Shown: positions 7,271 to 12,851, counted from the first letter of the stretch. The stretch: 12,851 nt of DNA from an uncultured Flavobacteriales bacterium (GCA_946479125.1 CAMLET010000034.1:1-12851), one strand, 5' to 3'. Program-made: numbers and translations. The notes: generated from the sequence alone by a model not told the origin.

Positions 7271-7303
7271 AAAAGGTCACCGAGCGGAGTCGAGGTGCCT
7301 TTT
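7271..7303 (+). repeat. Dispersed hairpin element, copy B (core GAGCGGAGTCGA), possible terminator
   Basis: The loop 7282-7293 is GAGCGGAGTCGA. The 5' arm AAAAGG-T-CACC (7271-7281) pairs with GGTG-CCTTTT (7294-7303), ten base pairs with one bulged T. The A-rich 5' arm and T-run in the 3' arm resemble an intrinsic terminator, and it lies 11 nt past the stop at 7257-7259. It ends 15 nt before the next ATG, so it may end one transcript right where the next begins. Confidence 0.75.
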
Positions 7304-7305
7304 GT

Positions 7306-7313
7306 TAACTTTG
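7306..7313 (+). promoter_or_regulatory. -7 box of the DUF6495 gene, leaderless
   Basis: TAACTTTG is an exact TAnnTTTG match starting 13 nt before the ATG at 7319, so transcription would begin at the start codon. The expected -33 region lies inside hairpin copy B and has no TTG. The box also argues against the in-frame GTG at 7295 as the start, because that would lie upstream of it. Confidence 0.5.
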
Positions 7314-7318
7314 CAGGC

Positions 7319-7798
7319 ATGAAATATCGCATGCTCACAAACGAAGAATTGGAACACCTGGAAGGTGATCTGAAAGCATTTTTAATTCTAAACGGTGTGG
7401 CTGGCGATGACTGGAAAATGTTGAATGAAACCAATCCTGAAAAAGCAATTGCGCTTGTAGAATTGTTTTCTGATAAGGTGCTGGAAACGGTTTATGAGAA
7501 AGTAGAATACCTTGAGAATCGTTCTGCAGATATGTGTTTGGTTTTCCATTTGGGAGAAAAGGATCAGAGCCTGATTACCATTCAACGAACCGAAGGCAGT
7601 ACAATTGATCTTTCAACACCGGAAGGAATTCATGAAGCATTAACAAAACACATTTCCGAGTTGGAATTCTTTACCAGCAAACATGCCTATCACAATGAAC
7701 GCGAACAGGAGATTCATAAACTCATTACTCAGGGCTGTGTGCTTTCAACAAAAGATTTCTGGAATGCGCTGGTTGAAGTGATTTCATCGGAAGATTGA
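7319..7798 (+). CDS. DUF6495-family protein
   Basis: A 159-residue protein from the ATG at 7319; a longer reading from GTG at 7295 adds eight residues encoded by the hairpin arm and promoter box and is unlikely. The N-terminus MKYRMLTNEELEHLEGDLKAF, the segment ALVELFSDKVLETVYEKVEYLE, and the C-terminal ELEFFTSKHAYHNEREQEIHKLI match my memory of DUF6495, a Bacteroidota family of about 155 residues with no known function. There is no signal peptide or membrane segment, so it is probably cytosolic. It is acidic and mostly helical. Its gene stands alone between hairpin copy B and a palindromic convergent junction, so context gives no clue to function. Confidence 0.85.
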   Translation: MKYRMLTNEELEHLEGDLKAFLILNGVAGDDWKMLNETNPEKAIALVELFSDKVLETVYEKVEYLENRSADMCLVFHLGEKDQSLITIQRTEGSTIDLSTPEGIHEALTKHISELEFFTSKHAYHNEREQEIHKLITQGCVLSTKDFWNALVEVISSED

Positions 7799-7800
7799 TT

Positions 7801-7845
7801 GAGACTTGAGTCTAGAAATCTAGATTCTCGACATCTCAAAGTCTA
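7801..7845. repeat. Nested palindrome at a convergent junction, possible bidirectional terminator
   Basis: Inner arms GAGTCTAGA (7808-7816) and TCTAGATTC (7819-7827) pair with one wobble around a tiny loop. Outer arms GACTTGAG (7803-7810, partly shared) and CTCAAAGTC (7835-7843) are inverted copies with one bulged A. The region sits between the stops of the DUF6495 gene (7798) and the asparaginase gene (7848). No strong T run follows, so a terminator role is plausible but unproven. Confidence 0.5.
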
Positions 7846-7847
7846 AG

Positions 7848-8876
7848 TTATAAAGTCATTTCGCCCGCAACATTTGTCTGAAGAATACGCTTTACCTCTT
7901 CGCTATTCCCCTCGGCAACACCAACCGCATACATCATCTTTGTAATTGCTGCTTCGCTGGTCAGATCTTTTCCTGAAATAACTCCGTTCTTATCAAAAAA
8001 TGAAGACGTTTCGTATTTACCTTGTTCAACACTTCCCGTGCTGCATTGGGTAATGTTCAGTACAATTCCGCCCTCGTTCATGTAGTTTTGAAGTGTCTCC
8101 TGAAAAGCTTTGTCTGAAGCCGCGTTGCCACTTCCGTAAGTTTCCAAAACAATTCCTTTGATCTTATCCGCGGTTATTGAATCAGAGATCAAACTCCAGT
8201 TCATTCCCGGGAAGATCTTTAAAAGCAGTACGTTAGGATCGAAATCGGTAAATACATTTAAACTTCCATTACCTTGCGTGCGTTTTTCAGAATAGTTGAT
8301 ATGAACTCCGGCAATTGCTAATGGTGCATAGTTTGGGGAGCGGAAAGCTTCAAACGAGAACGCCGAAACCTTGGTAGTTCTATTTCCCCTATAAAGCGAG
8401 TACTCGAAGTAAACCGCTACTTCCTGAATCAACGCTTCGCCGTTTTCGTTTTTTGCCGCAGCAATTTCGACAGCTGTGATGAGGTTTTCTTTTCCGTCAG
8501 TTCTGATTGTTCCGATAGGCAATTGTGATCCTGTTAGAATTACTGGCTTGTTTAATCCTTGCAACATAAAACTCAATGCTGAAGCGGTAAAGGCCATGGT
8601 ATCAGAACCATGTAAAACCACAAATCCGTCGTATTCGTCGTAGCACAATTCAATTTGGAGTGCAATTTTTTTCCAGATTTCCGGATGCATTTCCGAAGAA
8701 TCGATTGGGTTTTCAAAGGCTGAAGTGGTAAGCGCAACGTTTAGTCGGCTTAATTCCGGAATGTGTTTGTATACGTCTCCAAAATCAAAAGCGGTTAATG
8801 CACCAGTCACAAAATCGTTAACCATTCCAATTGTACCGCCTGTGTAAATCACTAAAACCTTTGATTGTGCAACCAT
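7848..8876 (-). CDS. ansA: Type I (cytosolic) L-asparaginase
   Basis: A 342-residue protein from the ATG at 8876. The GTG at 8894 overlaps the promoter box and is rejected. It has no signal peptide, as expected for type I asparaginases (E. coli AnsA is 338), which hydrolyse asparagine to aspartate and ammonia as multimers. Motifs: VLVIYTGGTIGM (nucleophile Thr12 in TGGTI), FVVLHGSDTMAFTASALSFML, GSQLPIGTIRTDGKENL, YRGNRTTKVSAFSFEAFRSPNYAPLA with the catalytic Lys169, and QCSTGSVEQGKYETS. The position of the second catalytic Thr (Thr in HGTDT) is Ser91 here, with Asp92 kept; I recall HGSDT in other Bacteroidota, so this is probably lineage-specific rather than inactivating. It is transcribed divergently from the exported protein at 8962. 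Confidence 0.94.
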   Translation of the reverse strand: MVAQSKVLVIYTGGTIGMVNDFVTGALTAFDFGDVYKHIPELSRLNVALTTSAFENPIDSSEMHPEIWKKIALQIELCYDEYDGFVVLHGSDTMAFTASALSFMLQGLNKPVILTGSQLPIGTIRTDGKENLITAVEIAAAKNENGEALIQEVAVYFEYSLYRGNRTTKVSAFSFEAFRSPNYAPLAIAGVHINYSEKRTQGNGSLNVFTDFDPNVLLLKIFPGMNWSLISDSITADKIKGIVLETYGSGNAASDKAFQETLQNYMNEGGIVLNITQCSTGSVEQGKYETSSFFDKNGVISGKDLTSEAAITKMMYAVGVAEGNSEEVKRILQTNVAGEMTL

Positions 8877-8893
8877 TGTATCCACTTTGAGCA

Positions 8894-8901
8894 CAAATAT
8901 A
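8894..8901 (-). promoter_or_regulatory. Promoter -7 box for asparaginase
   Basis: On the minus strand TATATTTG (first base at 8901) is an exact TAnnTTTG match, with TTTG 22 nt upstream as a possible -33 element. The start would fall near 8888, leaving a leader of about 12 nt before the ATG at 8876. This supports that ATG over the in-frame GTG at 8894. Confidence 0.6.
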
Positions 8902-8948
8902 TCAATTAGCGTGTGGTGTTTTCCAAAGAAGCCCTAAATTAGAATAAC

Positions 8949-8956
8949 TAAAATTG
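8949..8956 (+). promoter_or_regulatory. Possible -7 box for the 8962 gene, leaderless
   Basis: TAAAATTG matches TAnnTTTG at seven of eight positions and begins 13 nt before the ATG at 8962, the same spacing as at dxr and the DUF6495 gene. No -33 TTG is evident. Confidence 0.35.
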
Positions 8957-8961
8957 TCCTA

Positions 8962-9444
8962 ATGAATATCAAACATCTCCTTTTCGGTCTCTTTATCTTC
9001 TTCGGTTTTCAATCGCTAATGGCACAAACAGACTGCAAGGAAGAAAAAGTTGGCAAAACCTATTTTAGCATTTGTTCAAACAACATTGTAACAGAGAAAA
9101 AGAAGCTGACACTAACAACCAAAGCTGTTCCAAAGAAAATTGACAACAAGAACACTGTTAAGGTTGTGCACTATTATGTCGCAGATAGAAAATCAAAGTC
9201 TACTGATGAGGTGTTTTTGGAATATGCCAAGTTTCTGAACAATTTGGAAACGCATCAATTTTACCTGAATGGGAAAGAGTTTACTGGAATATTGAAAATC
9301 GCGCTTCCTTTTAAGAACGAAGGAACTAGCAACTCTTACAGTGGTTATGATTTGTTGATCGTTGAATTTTCTGAGGGGAAATTCATCTCCAAAAGTAAAC
9401 TGGAAGACGTGGAATTGGAGAAGGAAAAGAAGGTGATTCGCTAG
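8962..9444 (+). CDS. Small exported protein, unknown function
   Basis: A 160-residue protein that I do not recognise. Residues 1-22 are a typical signal peptide (hydrophobic LLFGLFIFFGFQSL, ending MAQ before TDCKEE), so the mature part of about 138 residues is in the periplasm or beyond. Two Cys, C25 and C38, flank a short KVGKTYFSI stretch and could form a disulfide. The rest is Lys/Glu-rich with alternating strands (LTLTTKAV, VKVVHYYVAD, FTGILKIALPF, LLIVEFSEGKFIS) and a charged tail. There is no T9SS sorting domain, lipobox or catalytic motif. It is followed after 107 nt by another unrecognised exported protein on the same strand; the two may be related in role, but they share no obvious sequence similarity. 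Confidence 0.8.
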   Translation: MNIKHLLFGLFIFFGFQSLMAQTDCKEEKVGKTYFSICSNNIVTEKKKLTLTTKAVPKKIDNKNTVKVVHYYVADRKSKSTDEVFLEYAKFLNNLETHQFYLNGKEFTGILKIALPFKNEGTSNSYSGYDLLIVEFSEGKFISKSKLEDVELEKEKKVIR

Positions 9445-9484
9445 AGAATTTGATTGAAGAAACATTTCGTAAAAAACTACTCAA

Positions 9485-9527
9485 TTGCGTTAGCATGCAG
9501 CTGACAGGAATAACGTAATTTTAATTT
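9485..9527 (+). terminator. Weak stem-loop between two exported-protein genes
   Basis: TTGCGTTA (9485-9492) pairs with TAACGTAA (9511-9518), including one G-T wobble, around an 18-nt loop, and TTTTAATTT follows. It could be a weak terminator for the 8962 gene or a chance structure. Overlapping it, TAATTTTA (9516-9523) is a seven-of-eight match to the -7 box and could start the 9552 gene with a leader of about 23 nt. Confidence 0.25.
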
Positions 9528-9551
9528 CATAGAGAACGAAATAAAAGTAAA

Positions 9552-10451
9552 ATGAAAAAGTTTCTTGTTGTAGCATTATTGATTTCCATGAATGGTTTCG
9601 CACAGAAAGCGACTGTAACGTTTCCTGATCTGCTTCTTCAAAAAGATGTTATTAATAACGGTGTAAAGGGCATCAAAATTTCTGGGAAATGTAATTTCTC
9701 GGCTTACAAAGCTAACTACGTGTCAGACAGTTTGATGAACAAGGCTTTTTACGACAATGCTTTCTATTTAACGATTTCACCATTGCTAAAAGATTCTTCA
9801 GCAATAAAACCGGCTTTGGGCCACAATGCTGTTTTTTCAGACGATAAGGTAAGCACCAAACTGAAAATTAAACCAACTATTGAGGAGGTGAAATCGGGAA
9901 CAACGAATTTCAGCTGGTTTGTTCCATATGCTTCTTTGAAACTGAATGCCACTGATCAGACGGTGATTTTTTCCTTGCAATTTTATGGAAAAGATGGATT
10001 GAACAATGTGGTTTCTGGAAAACAGATAACAGATAAAATCACTTTTGTGAAGCCAAAAACCCGAACTTTTGAAGTCAAACTGGATTCGCTTACCGTTAAC
10101 ACATTGGACAATAACGGCGAATTGTGGGATGTAAATTTTTCATCTAAAGTTGATAAACCTGATTTAGAATGGTCGATCATGCTTGGTGATAAGGAACTAG
10201 GAAACATTCAAAAGGGAAACAGTTCGAGTATCAATTTTGGTGCGAAGCCACGCATTTTCAAGTTTACCATTTCGGAAAACGATGAAGTGTATATTTATCT
10301 GGTAGACGAGGACGAGTTTAAAGATGATCCAATTGCCAATTGGAAGTACAATACTTCAAACATGAAAGCCGAGGTTGTTTATCAGCAGGAAGAAAAGAAG
10401 GTCAACTTGAGTTCTTTTAGTTTTTCGTGCAAAGCTGGACCAGTGAAATAG
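9552..10451 (+). CDS. Exported protein with possible C2-like C-terminal domain
   Basis: A 299-residue protein with signal peptide MKKFLVVALLISMNGFAQ (cleavage about residue 18). The N-terminal half (20-165) is beta-rich and unrecognised, with stretches such as NFSWFVPYASLKLN and QTVIFSLQFYGKDGL. Residues about 172-262 look like a C2-type beta-sandwich: VKLDSLTVNTLDNNGELWDV, then PDLEWSIMLGDKELGN, then VYIYLVDEDEFKDDPIANW, whose acidic cluster D252, D254, D258 and D259 resembles the calcium-binding loop of C2 domains. That assignment is by pattern only. It has no T9SS domain, so it should remain in the periplasm or outer-membrane space. Its stop lies 3 nt from the end of the convergent TatD gene. 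The neighbour upstream is another exported protein of unknown role. Confidence 0.82.
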   Translation: MKKFLVVALLISMNGFAQKATVTFPDLLLQKDVINNGVKGIKISGKCNFSAYKANYVSDSLMNKAFYDNAFYLTISPLLKDSSAIKPALGHNAVFSDDKVSTKLKIKPTIEEVKSGTTNFSWFVPYASLKLNATDQTVIFSLQFYGKDGLNNVVSGKQITDKITFVKPKTRTFEVKLDSLTVNTLDNNGELWDVNFSSKVDKPDLEWSIMLGDKELGNIQKGNSSSINFGAKPRIFKFTISENDEVYIYLVDEDEFKDDPIANWKYNTSNMKAEVVYQQEEKKVNLSSFSFSCKAGPVK

Positions 10452-10454
10452 TGC

Positions 10455-11222
10455 TTACAAAACGAATAGTTTCAAAGCATTTTCAGTTGTTATTTTCCCC
10501 AATTCCGCCAAAGGCATATTTAGAATTTCTGCCACTTTTTCTGCGGTATGAAGAACATAAGCGCTTTCGTTTCTTTTACCTCTGAAAGGCGTTGGTGAAA
10601 GATAAGGTGCATCTGTTTCAAGAAGCAATTTATTCAACGGAATTTGAGAAAGTACTTCTGGTAAATCCGACTTTTTGTAAGTCACAACACCGCCAATGCC
10701 AAACATAAAGTTGTCATAACTCAGTACTTTTTGAATTTCTTCTTGTCCGCCGGTAAAGCAATGGAATATCCCGGAAAGTCGTTCGTCGTAGCTTGAATCA
10801 AGAACTTCAAAGATCTCTGAAAACGATTCACGGGCATGGATCACAATTGGCCATTGCAATTCTTTCGCCCATTCAATTTGTGTTCTGAAAGCATCTTTTT
10901 GCTCCTGAACAAAGGTTTTATCCCAATAGAGATCAATCCCAATTTCACCAATTGCAGCGTACTTTCGGGAATCAATATGTGTTTTAAGAACCGCTAATGT
11001 TTCTTCCCAGTTGGCATCAACCGAACACGGATGTAAGCCCATCATGGCGAAGCAGTTGTTTGGGAATTCTCTTTCAAGTGCATGCATTCCATCAATCGAT
11101 TCCAAATCAATATTCGGCAAATACATGCGCTCAACTCCAGCATCAATAGCGCGTTGAATCATAGCGGTTCTGTCTTCGCTAAACTGCTCAGAATAAAGAT
11201 GTGTGTGGGTATCGATGAACAT
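10455..11222 (-). CDS. TatD-family metal-dependent hydrolase (deoxyribonuclease)
   Basis: A 255-residue protein from the ATG at 11222, which gives the usual N-terminus MFIDTHTHLY; a reading from TTG at 11252 adds ten unlike residues and is rejected. Metal ligands of the TatD/amidohydrolase TIM barrel are all present: H6 and H8 (DTHTH), E93 (GEIGID), H129 (VIHARES), H154 (FHCFTG) and D204 (LETDAPYLSP). TatD proteins are cytosolic metal-dependent nucleases involved in DNA repair or degradation, and some remove D-amino acids from peptide or tRNA; which applies here cannot be told. The usual length is 255-265. It lies downstream of the bacilliredoxin gene on the same strand, but a strong hairpin at 11255-11315 separates them, and I see no TAnnTTTG box before its ATG. 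Confidence 0.93.
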   Translation of the reverse strand: MFIDTHTHLYSEQFSEDRTAMIQRAIDAGVERMYLPNIDLESIDGMHALEREFPNNCFAMMGLHPCSVDANWEETLAVLKTHIDSRKYAAIGEIGIDLYWDKTFVQEQKDAFRTQIEWAKELQWPIVIHARESFSEIFEVLDSSYDERLSGIFHCFTGGQEEIQKVLSYDNFMFGIGGVVTYKKSDLPEVLSQIPLNKLLLETDAPYLSPTPFRGKRNESAYVLHTAEKVAEILNMPLAELGKITTENALKLFVL

Positions 11223-11254
11223 AGGATCGCTTCGCTTTTGGACTAAAGACAAAA

Positions 11255-11315
11255 TGCCTTCGACTCCGCTCAGTCATCAAGAAATACTACTGGTGACTGA
11301 GCGGAGTCGAAGGCA
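11255..11315. repeat. Dispersed hairpin element, copy C: perfect head-to-head pair
   Basis: Arms 11255-11276 and 11294-11315 are a perfect 22-bp inverted repeat around a 17-nt loop. Each arm holds the core GAGCGGAGTCGA (plus strand at 11299-11310; minus strand at 11271-11260). On the minus strand the stem is followed by TTTTGTCTTT, so it can serve as an intrinsic terminator for the bacilliredoxin gene, whose stop is at 11327. It also lies 33 nt before the TatD start codon. Confidence 0.85.
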
Positions 11316-11326
11316 CAAATATCTAT

Positions 11327-11740
11327 TTAACAGAATTCGTCGTAAGCTGCTGCTAAATTTTCAGCAATCATTGCAGCTGTAACTCCTTCAATGTTGTGAC
11401 GCTCTAAAAAGTGAACCAATTTTCCATCTTTAAAAACCGCAACTGAGGGCGAAGATGGAGGGAATGGCAAAAAGTAATTACGTGCTTGTTGAACTGCGTC
11501 AGTATCAACTCCGGCAAAAACCGTAAATAAATGATCTGGCGTTTTTGCATTATTCAAAGAAGCTTTAACACCTGGACGAAGATTTCCTGCTGCACAACCA
11601 CATACAGAATTTACAACTACCAGTGCAACACCTTTGCTATTTGGGAAAGAAGCATCAACATCAGAAGCTGTAAGTAACTCGTTGAATCCAACATTCGTTA
11701 GATCTTCTTTCATAGGCTTTACCAATTCTGCAGGATACAT
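11327..11740 (-). CDS. BrxA/BrxB-family bacilliredoxin
   Basis: A 137-residue thioredoxin-fold protein (YphP/YqiW family, about 140 residues). The signature NSVCGCAAGNLRPG contains the redox pair C47-G-C49, and a further Cys is the very last residue (C137), a position where I recall a conserved Cys in B. subtilis BrxA. The N-terminus MYPAELVKPMKEDL and the segment FPPSSPSVAVFKDGKLVHFLERHNIEG are typical. Bacilliredoxins remove bacillithiol from mixed disulfides on cytosolic proteins after oxidative stress, so the host probably makes bacillithiol. The promoter is a good TAACTTTG box 35 nt upstream. Downstream lies the hairpin pair, likely its terminator, then the TatD gene. No signal peptide is present. 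Confidence 0.92.
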   Translation of the reverse strand: MYPAELVKPMKEDLTNVGFNELLTASDVDASFPNSKGVALVVVNSVCGCAAGNLRPGVKASLNNAKTPDHLFTVFAGVDTDAVQQARNYFLPFPPSSPSVAVFKDGKLVHFLERHNIEGVTAAMIAENLAAAYDEFC

Positions 11741-11767
11741 ATGTTTTCTATTTTAAATTTCAGGATA

Positions 11768-11775
11768 CAAAGTTA
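11768..11775 (-). promoter_or_regulatory. Promoter -7 box for bacilliredoxin
   Basis: On the minus strand TAACTTTG (first base at 11775) is an exact TAnnTTTG match, with TTG 22 nt upstream (minus strand, 11800-11798) as -33. The start near 11762 leaves a leader of about 22 nt that is A-rich and lacks a Shine-Dalgarno motif. Confidence 0.6.
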
Positions 11776-11789
11776 CGACTTCTTTGTCA

Positions 11790-11820
11790 CCAAAAAACAA
11801 TTTACCATGGTAATTTTTGG
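11790..11820 (-). terminator. AT-rich palindrome after the GH9-like gene, terminator or operator
   Basis: The exact 12-bp palindrome TTACCATGGTAA (11802-11813) sits between CCAAAAA and TTTTTTGG arms, giving a longer imperfect stem. It lies 20 nt past the stop of the GH9-like gene and ends in a T run on the minus strand, fitting a terminator. It also covers the -33 position of the bacilliredoxin promoter, so an operator is the alternative. Confidence 0.45.
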
Positions 11821-11840
11821 ACGGATTCTTTTACTTCGTT

Positions 11841-12851
11841 TTATTCAACAATGATTTTTCGAATTTCCATTTGCGAACCACTTGACAATTGCAAGAAATA
11901 GAGTCCGGACAGCATCTTATTCAAAGGAATTTCGAGACTGTTGTTTCCAACAATAGAGCGTTTTTCGCAGAAAACAATTCTTCCATTTACGTCACATAAC
12001 ACGCAATTCACCTTATCGTGGGTTCCAATCAGTTGAATAAATAATTTATCTGAAGTTGGTTGAGGATATACCGTTTGAATTAAACCCGTATTTGACGAGT
12101 AGGAATTCATACCAAGATCACAAGGAGCCATCGCAAAAGCGGAGAGCATTCTCACATAAGCTGCTTGTGTGTAAATACCCGGTTCTGTAATTGTCCAGGA
12201 ATTAATGGGCCAGCTGGTATTGAAATCTTTCCATGATTTTTGAATCGGTTGGTTTTTCGGTGGATCAAGACTTTCGGCTAAACATGCTGCATTGTTTGCC
12301 GTGCTCCCGCAACCTGAAGGACAACAACCGTCCCAATCATAAGTTGGATTTACACCGCCAGGGACATAACCTGGTGCCGGACCATAAGTGGAAACACCAA
12401 CTTCGTCCCAAAGCGGGCTTTGATCTGCAAACCATGAATGATAAACAGAGGAAACACTATTTTCAGCACCATGTGCGCTCATATTGGTTAGAAATGTTTT
12501 CGAATTGGGGTTCACACCATGGAAGTAATGAACAAAACCAGAAGTTGCATTCTTATAATTGACTTGGTTTATTGCATCCAATCCGTAGCGATTCATATTC
12601 AAAAACATAATCGCTTGCTCCGATTTCGTTTGATTGCTTCCCCAGGTGTAATTATCATCTTTTAAGTAAGCTCGGTATGCATCTGATTGATTCTGAAATG
12701 AAGGTAAATTGTCAGCATTATCTGTTTTTATTGAAGCGCTGTAAGTTGAACGAATAGCGCTGCTTACGCTTGGTGTTGCTCCACTCAACCCTGCATAATA
12801 CAATAACATGTCTTGCTCTGTTCCTTCAAACGGATACGCAAATCCCCACTG
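11841..12851 (-). CDS. GH9-like glycoside hydrolase with T9SS sorting domain (5'-truncated)
   Basis: The frame is open to the window edge, so these 336 residues are the C-terminal part of a larger protein; the ATG at 12809 is internal. The edge sequence QWGFAYPFEGTEQDMLLYYAGLSGA, then FVHYFHGVNPNSKTFLTNMS, GPAPGYVPGGVNPTYDWDG and FNTSWPINSWTITEPGIYTQAAYVRML resemble the C-terminal half of GH9 (cellulase family) catalytic domains; the Glu in ITEPGIY aligns with the general acid. The PHHR part of GH9 signature 1 is replaced by SAHGAE and the usual final NA by QA, so the substrate may not be cellulose. A Cys-rich insert (GCCPSGCGSTANNAACL) may hold disulfides. The last about 80 residues, from VYPQPTSDKLFI to RKIIVE, form a type A T9SS sorting domain, so the enzyme is secreted. 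The catalytic Asp region is outside the window. Confidence 0.8.
   Translation of the reverse strand, partial: QWGFAYPFEGTEQDMLLYYAGLSGATPSVSSAIRSTYSASIKTDNADNLPSFQNQSDAYRAYLKDDNYTWGSNQTKSEQAIMFLNMNRYGLDAINQVNYKNATSGFVHYFHGVNPNSKTFLTNMSAHGAENSVSSVYHSWFADQSPLWDEVGVSTYGPAPGYVPGGVNPTYDWDGCCPSGCGSTANNAACLAESLDPPKNQPIQKSWKDFNTSWPINSWTITEPGIYTQAAYVRMLSAFAMAPCDLGMNSYSSNTGLIQTVYPQPTSDKLFIQLIGTHDKVNCVLCDVNGRIVFCEKRSIVGNNSLEIPLNKMLSGLYFLQLSSGSQMEIRKIIVE

Noticed and set aside
11223..11252. Extended N-terminus of the TatD-family protein from TTG at 11252
   Set aside because: TatD proteins begin with the strand leading into DxHxH; the ATG at 11222 gives exactly that.
11255..11315. Terminal inverted repeats of an insertion sequence or an integration site
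   Set aside because: Only 17 nt lie between the arms, no transposase or integrase is nearby and no target duplication is visible; a hairpin repeat or terminator fits better.
12233..12562. Plus-strand open frame within the GH9-like gene
   Set aside because: Antisense shadow of a gene with convincing family motifs; no signal or start context of its own.
1..12851. CRISPR arrays, tRNA or rRNA genes, riboswitches, defence systems
   Set aside because: I saw no regularly spaced repeats, no tRNA-like folds or rRNA motifs, and no nuclease, methylase or toxin-antitoxin gene pairs; the TatD-family gene alone is a housekeeping hydrolase.

Overview
The window looks like ordinary chromosome of a Bacteroidota bacterium, most likely Flavobacteriales and perhaps Fluviicola or another Crocinitomicaceae (family-level guess only). 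Three kinds of evidence point there: two proteins with C-terminal type IX secretion (T9SS) sorting domains, a DUF6495-type protein, and repeated TAnnTTTG promoter boxes with no Shine-Dalgarno motifs. I see no rRNA, tRNA, CRISPR array, transposase or phage gene. No gap between genes exceeds 300 bases.

Layout. 1-1403 (+) is the 3' part of a glutamine/methionine-type aminotransferase, overlapping by 13 nt an omega-amidase of the nitrilase family. Together they should transaminate with glutamine and hydrolyse the resulting 2-oxoglutaramate. 1496-3322 (+) is a secreted T9SS cargo protein with strongly biased codons and a good terminator. 3323-3456 holds that terminator and two GC-rich hairpins. 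3457-3864 (+) is a YqaA-type membrane protein whose 3' end overlaps the convergent unit dxr (6112-4964) and a periplasmic thioredoxin/TPR protein (4953-3853). 6210-7259 (+) is a secreted protein with YD-like repeats, followed by a DUF6495 protein (7319-7798). Type I asparaginase (8876-7848, -) diverges from two unrecognised exported proteins (8962-9444 and 9552-10451, +). On the minus strand follow TatD-family hydrolase (11222-10455), bacilliredoxin (11740-11327) and the 3' part of a GH9-like, T9SS-exported glycoside hydrolase (12851-11841).

The most interesting non-coding signal is a dispersed hairpin element with the invariant core GAGCGG(A/C)GTCGA. It occurs between genes at 3412-3443 and 7271-7303, and as a perfect head-to-head pair at 11255-11315. 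The flanking arms differ between sites yet remain mutually complementary. At all three sites a copy reads in the sense of the gene that starts just downstream. A second theme is promoter -7 boxes placed only 12-13 nt before the start codon (yqaA-like gene, dxr, DUF6495 gene, 8962 gene), which predicts leaderless transcripts.

I found no clearly new multi-gene system. The gene content is mostly housekeeping and secreted-protein functions. The repeat family and the promoter architecture deserve the follow-up.
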